64,000 nt of DNA from the NCBI RefSeq assembly GCF_029873635.1, contig NC_080428.1:64103957-64167956 (forward strand), in the 5' to 3' direction. Every line of letters begins with the position of its first letter. The stretch's first letter is position 1. Of the stretch, positions 60,151-64,000 are shown in pieces. Under the pieces are notes generated by a model that did no database searches, was not told the DNA's origin, and worked only from the letters and a program-made list of their open reading frames with translations. The position numbers and the translations under genes were made by a program. This stretch comes from Malania oleifera. Lineage: Eukaryota; Streptophyta; Magnoliopsida; Santalales; Ximeniaceae.

Positions 60151-61544
60151 TTTTTTGTTGCAACTTGGTTAATTTTTTATTTATACAACTTTTTGTTAAG
60201 AACATTGACATAATATTGTTTTCATGAATTTAATTTTTAATAACTTCATATTTATGAGAACTAATGAGATGCTCACTTGTCAAGTTAAGAGTTTTTTCTA
60301 TGCGCACACTTTCATGAAACAAATAATTCTTGTACGGTTCCATAAAAATAATAGAGAGAGAGAGAGAGAGAGAGAGAGAGCAGCATAACGCCTATTTAAG
60401 GTAATGTTTTATTTTTTTAATTTATTTCTGTGGGATAATTGGCTAATGACTACATTTTTTTTGATAGTCTAAAAAAAGATTGTTGTGACCATAAATTCCA
60501 ATTGGCATATGTTAATGGACCCAAAAGTCATCACAAAAGTCATGACATTTGTTGTTCAAAGCGGAGTTGAGTGCGGCAAAATGCTTTAAAAAAAATGGTG
60601 AGGAAATACCTGCAAAATTAAAAAATAAAATAAAATAAAATAAATTTTAGAATATTTTTCAAAGAAAATACATTTCTAAATGGGAAAGCATAAAAGAATA
60701 AGTTTTTTTTTTTTTTTCTGTTTTTTTTCTTTTCTGGGTGTGTGGATAATAAAATGATGTTGAAATGGTTAAAGGGCAGGGGATTGACAAAATTTCCCCT
60801 GTTCACCGGTTGGAGGTAGTGGGATTGTGAGCCGGCCAAGAACAGGGGAGGATTAAGTCAGTAGTCAGTACCCGGACCTTGGGAATTGGGATCCCACGAA
60901 GAATGCAGTAATCTTGATCCATGCCATTGAATCTCAACTGAAGAATTCTCACTTCATGGTGCAGAAACAGAACACGCATGCCGCTGCCTCCATCTTTCAT
61001 TTGTTCTGCTCTTGTTTTAATCCTTCCTTTCATCACCTGCATCCTGCTATGCCACGAAGAGAGAGAGAGAGAGAGAGTTATTTTTGAGTGGAAGGAAGGG
61101 ATGAGTTTGTCTTCTAATTGCTGGCACTAATTCCTAGAGAGTATTTTGTTTTTGAGTGAAATAAAGGGATAAGTGTGTCTTCTAATTGCTGTTACTAATT
61201 CCTAGCTGTGCCTGTTCTGTTCGCTGAAATATCCCTTCATGCATGGAGATCTGCATTTGAGGCCAAATCTTCCACGCTCAGTCTCCATACCCAACAGAGC
61301 GAACAGACGCATTGACTCAGACAAATACAGCAATGCCCACATTCTGCCTTTATGTTTAAAAGTCTATTAAAGGAAGAAACTGCCCATTGCCCCATTAAAG
61401 GTCGTTTGTCATTAATGACCATTCTCACCTACAGCCTCACTCTGCGTTTGTCTTCTAAATGAAATCTCTCAAAACAGATCTGGTCTAAACACCATAAATC
61501 ACAATACTACCCAGAATCCACTAAGAAAACTCCCCTGTGATTTG

Positions 61545-61580
<36 letters not shown>

Positions 61581-62442
61581 AGCTCATGGATGGATACTCC
61601 ATTTCTTTAAGCTTTCTAGGGGTCCACCTCTTCTATCTTTTCTTTAAAGTGCCCCAAGAAATGTGAATCAGCCAAGGAAGCAAGGACCCGACCCACCTTC
61701 AAAAATCAGAGCCACTGAGCCTAGTCCCTCCATACTATCTCATACTAGAATTTGGGTATCTCGCCTAATCTACAGTTCTTTACCTGAACCCACCAACCCT
61801 TTTCATGCAAAACCCTTGTGGATCTCTTGCTCATCCTTGCTCTCTGTAATGTTACAACAACCAGGCATCCAACTTGGGGCGCAGGACGAGAGGGCTTTGA
61901 AGGCAAAGAGCCTAGCCGTGATAAAAGCGGAGTTTCCCTCGTTTAATACATTTGCTGTCTTTGATTAGATGCTGGAGCTGTTACTCGTGGAAGTTCTTTG
62001 TTTGATACAATGAATGGTGCGGTTTTCCTTTTGAAGCTTTTAAATTTTGAACATTCAAAAGAAGGTCAGCCGACCTAAATTAAATTGGAATTCAAGGGGT
62101 CTCTCTTTTTGTGGTTCTCTTTTTGTGGGTCTTGATCTTGTACTTTAAAAGCGACTGTTACATCTGAGGACTCGGTTCTCCTCTGATCGTCAACACTCCT
62201 AAAAAGCAAGGGGAACTTTGTGATCTGTTCGAAACCCCGCTCACCAGATTTTAGCTTTTCTGCTTTCGCTCTTTGATTTGGCTTTTCTACTTTTGGGTCT
62301 CCCCTGTTTCTTCTGCATTTTGATCTTCTTGATGAAGCAAGATCGTGAAATGTAGCATGCTTGCGGATTTGAGCGAGGTTATGGTTTTATGATTTGATTT
62401 TCTTTACTGAGTATATTTTGTTTTGAGTGATCATATTGATAC
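60151..62442. other. Upstream region of the zinc-finger gene; no other gene supported
   Basis: Mixed composition with GA runs (60353-60379, 61060-61077), an AT run (61547-61575) and a 69-base tandem duplication (61080-61206). CT-rich leader-like sequence from about 62220 (tttctgctttcgctctttg) suggests the transcript of the gene at 62443 begins in this area. No clear TATA can be assigned. Short ORFs here (for example 60803-61042 minus and 61663-61968 plus) have no recognisable domain. Confidence 0.5.
61080..61206. repeat. About 69-bp tandem duplication
   Basis: tttttgagtg...cttctaattgctg...actaattcctag occurs at 61080-61137 and again at 61149-61206, differing at several bases. Confidence 0.85.
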
Positions 62443-63258
62443 ATGAGAGAAGATCAAAAGATGCATGTGTGCAAGCTGTGCGACAAGAGGTACCCATGTG
62501 GGAAGTCCTTGGGAGGTCATATGAGGTCTCACATGATTGGGAATTCTTCTCGATCAGAAAAGAAAGCTAAACTCCACGCAAAATTGGTTTCATCTTCTAA
62601 TGGTGGAAGAAAAGGTAAGAAGAGAGAGTCTGGGTTTGAAGCTGGTGAGCTTTCTGGATATGGCCTTAGAGAGAACCCCAAGAAAACATGGAGGGCCGGG
62701 GACTCTGGCCCTGGCTTATGGCAAGAAAAGGTGTGCAAAGAATGTGGTAAAGAGTTTCAGTCATTGAAAGCTCTCTTTGGTCACATGAGCAGTCACTCAG
62801 GAGCAAGAAGAGTTTCAAACAAATTCAAAGATCATGTGTGGACTGGTGGTAAGCAGGAATCACTGATGGATGGGCAGTCAGACACCGAGGCGGATGCCTC
62901 AAGGCCGCGTAAAAGAATGAAGAAAGGGAAGCATAGCATTCTTGGTGTGTCTTCTACTTCTCCTTGTTTGGCAAATGAATCTTCATCTGTTTCTGATATT
63001 GAGCTAGAGCAAGAAGAGGTAGCTTTGTGCTTGATGATGCTGTCTAGGGATTCAGGGCATTGGGATGGTGTGAATGTGGTTGGGGAGTCTTCTGATAACA
63101 TTTCTGTCGTTTTGGAGGATAAATCATCATCTAATGATGTGAGAATTGCCATGAAGGAAAGCCTGAATTGCTTTTGTGGGGATGGGATGAATATCAAGGA
63201 TGCTGAACTTGCTCTGTTTGAGAATTCTGATTCTGGGTGTCTTTGGAATGGAGCGAAG
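62443..63258 (+). CDS. C2H2 zinc-finger transcription factor, ZAT4/ZAT9-like, 3' end lost in an assembly gap
   Basis: 272 codons are readable before the N run. Finger 1 is CKLCDKRYPCGKSLGGHMRS-H with C10, C13, H26 and H30; finger 2 has C98, C101, H114 and H118 (CKECGKEFQSLKALFGHMSS-H). The SLGGHMRSH and SLKALFGHM forms are variants of the plant QALGGH signature. A basic RPRKRMKKGK stretch (154-163) is a likely nuclear localisation signal, and EEVALCLMMLSRD (191-203) is a motif I associate with ZAT1/4/9 proteins. Such proteins are nuclear DNA-binding regulators of stress or development. Relatives carry one or two more fingers and often a DLNLP-type repression motif at the C-terminus; these would lie in or beyond the gap. 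The ATG at 62443 is the first in frame; no intron is seen, as usual for this family. Confidence 0.9.
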
Positions 63259-63358
63259 NNNNNNNNNNNNNNNNNNNNNNNNNNNNNNNNNNNNNNNNNN
63301 NNNNNNNNNNNNNNNNNNNNNNNNNNNNNNNNNNNNNNNNNNNNNNNNNNNNNNNNNN
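63259..63358. other. Assembly gap, 100 N
   Basis: Exactly 100 N, the conventional placeholder for a gap of unknown length. Left of it is a host gene, right of it retrotransposon sequence, so the two sides need not be adjacent in the genome. Confidence 0.98.
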
Positions 63359-63837
63359 ACCCATGATCAACGTGAATGCGTTATTCTCCCGCTCCCGCAA
63401 GATTAGGTCCAGCACCCGGCCCCATTCGGAGGAACATAAGGCATCTCAGGGAGGACAGTCCACCCCGGGGTGGCCAGTAGAGGAATGTAGCTCCAGCGCG
63501 AGTTTATGCCCTGACGCCAGGTGATGCAGAGGCTGCTACGGATGTGGTGACAGGTACATTTACTGTTTCATCATATCCAATTATTGTTCTATTTGACTCG
63601 GGTGCTACTCATTCTTTTATTTCTACATCTTATGTTAAATTGTGTGAGAATGAGACCTAGTTACTATATATGGCACTGTTGGTAGCTACACCATCAAGGT
63701 CAGTGATCAGATGTCAGAGGGTACTTAGAGGCTATCCGATAGAAATTCGGGGAAAAATACTACCAGTAGATCTTATTGTGTTTGATATGTGCGGGTTCGA
63801 TATTATATTGGGTATGGACTGGTTGGCTGCAAATCAT
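63359..63837 (+). pseudogene. Ty3 gag end and protease fragment (Tekay-like)
   Basis: Pieces read GDAEAATDVVTGTF, VLFDSGATHSFISTSYVKLC (catalytic Asp-Ser-Gly kept, near 63593), MALLVATPSRSVIRCQRVLR (63670) and FDIILGMDWLAANH ending at 63837. It is a relative of 20700-21070 but a separate copy, and it retains Gly where that copy has Ser. A TAG before the MALLVA stretch and one near 63478 break the frame. It ends abruptly in the protease. Confidence 0.85.
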
Positions 63838-64000
63838 ATTCACATGGTCTTGTGGGCCCCACACAACTTTGAGACCCAAGTGGGTTATACGTAACTCCAA
63901 TAGTTCTCATATGGTTTTATGAGCCTTGCACTATTTTAAGACTTATGTGGACCCCCACACGGCTTCGGGACTCATGTGGGCCCCACACGGTCTTGTGGGG
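63838..64000 (-). repeat. LTR fragment matching 4243-4395, joined to protease
   Basis: Follows directly after the MDWLAANH codons. It is the CCCCACA-rich block of the LTR at 199-4696, not an LTR terminus, so the join reflects deletion or recombination, or a second assembly error. It continues past the window. Confidence 0.7.

Noticed and set aside
60803-61042. 79-codon minus-strand ORF
   Set aside because: Not recognised, no splice signals seen around it, and length within chance for this composition.
61663-61968. 101-codon ORF upstream of the zinc-finger gene
   Set aside because: No domain, no good start context and unlike plant coding sequence I know; more likely leader or promoter DNA.

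Overview
This is plant nuclear DNA, most likely from a eudicot with a repeat-rich genome; the sequence does not identify the species. Nearly the whole window is LTR retrotransposons inserted into one another. The only convincing host gene is a C2H2 zinc-finger transcription factor gene near the right end (62443-63258), cut by a 100-base run of N. Two-kilobase LTRs, tRNA-iMet-type primer binding sites, plant Ty3 and Copia pol motifs and the ZAT-type zinc-finger protein all point to a flowering plant.

Layout. 1-10760: an old plus-strand Ty3 element (protease, RT, RNase H, integrase, short chromodomain), split by two solo LTRs (199-4696 and 6528-8816); the first carries a Copia-type solo LTR (1369-3470). 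11010-13182: a Ty3 LTR with its primer site. 14952-23197: a Ty3 chromovirus in a head-to-head arrangement, with a minus-strand 3' LTR and chromodomain facing a plus-strand 5' LTR, gag, protease, RT, RNase H and partial integrase; this makes an inverted repeat with arms of about 2 kb. 23198-29067: minus-strand Copia gag and its 5' LTR, the LTR itself interrupted by a Ty3 LTR. 29068-31110: older Copia RT remnants. 31841-33891 and 34723-37010: two solo LTRs with perfect 5-bp target duplications. 37381-42873: a complete but decayed Copia element of the TNT1/Tork kind with ATTTT target duplication. 43199-57078: a minus-strand Tat-lineage Ty3 element with a second RNase H, an opposite-strand ORF between pol and the 3' LTR, and two solo LTRs inserted in gag and protease. 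57834-60150: two Copia LTR parts in opposite orientation. 60150-62442: upstream region of the zinc-finger gene. 63359-64000: Ty3 gag-protease joined to an LTR piece.

None of the elements is intact: every pol frame has stops and frameshifts. Many stops are TAG at expected Gln (CAG) positions, which fits deamination of cytosines methylated in CHG context. Six LTRs qualify as solo LTRs with target duplications (four perfect, two with one mismatch), against one complete element, so LTR-LTR recombination has been frequent here.

The most unusual signal is a cluster of short motifs (RTYGAC-type cores, or a GCGACTGCC-type in another subfamily) about 105-150 bp upstream of the TATA box in five Copia LTRs. 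Its inter-motif spacing is conserved between two copies. Lineage names (CRM-like, Tekay-like, Tat, Tork, SIRE-like) rest on recognised motifs, not on a search.
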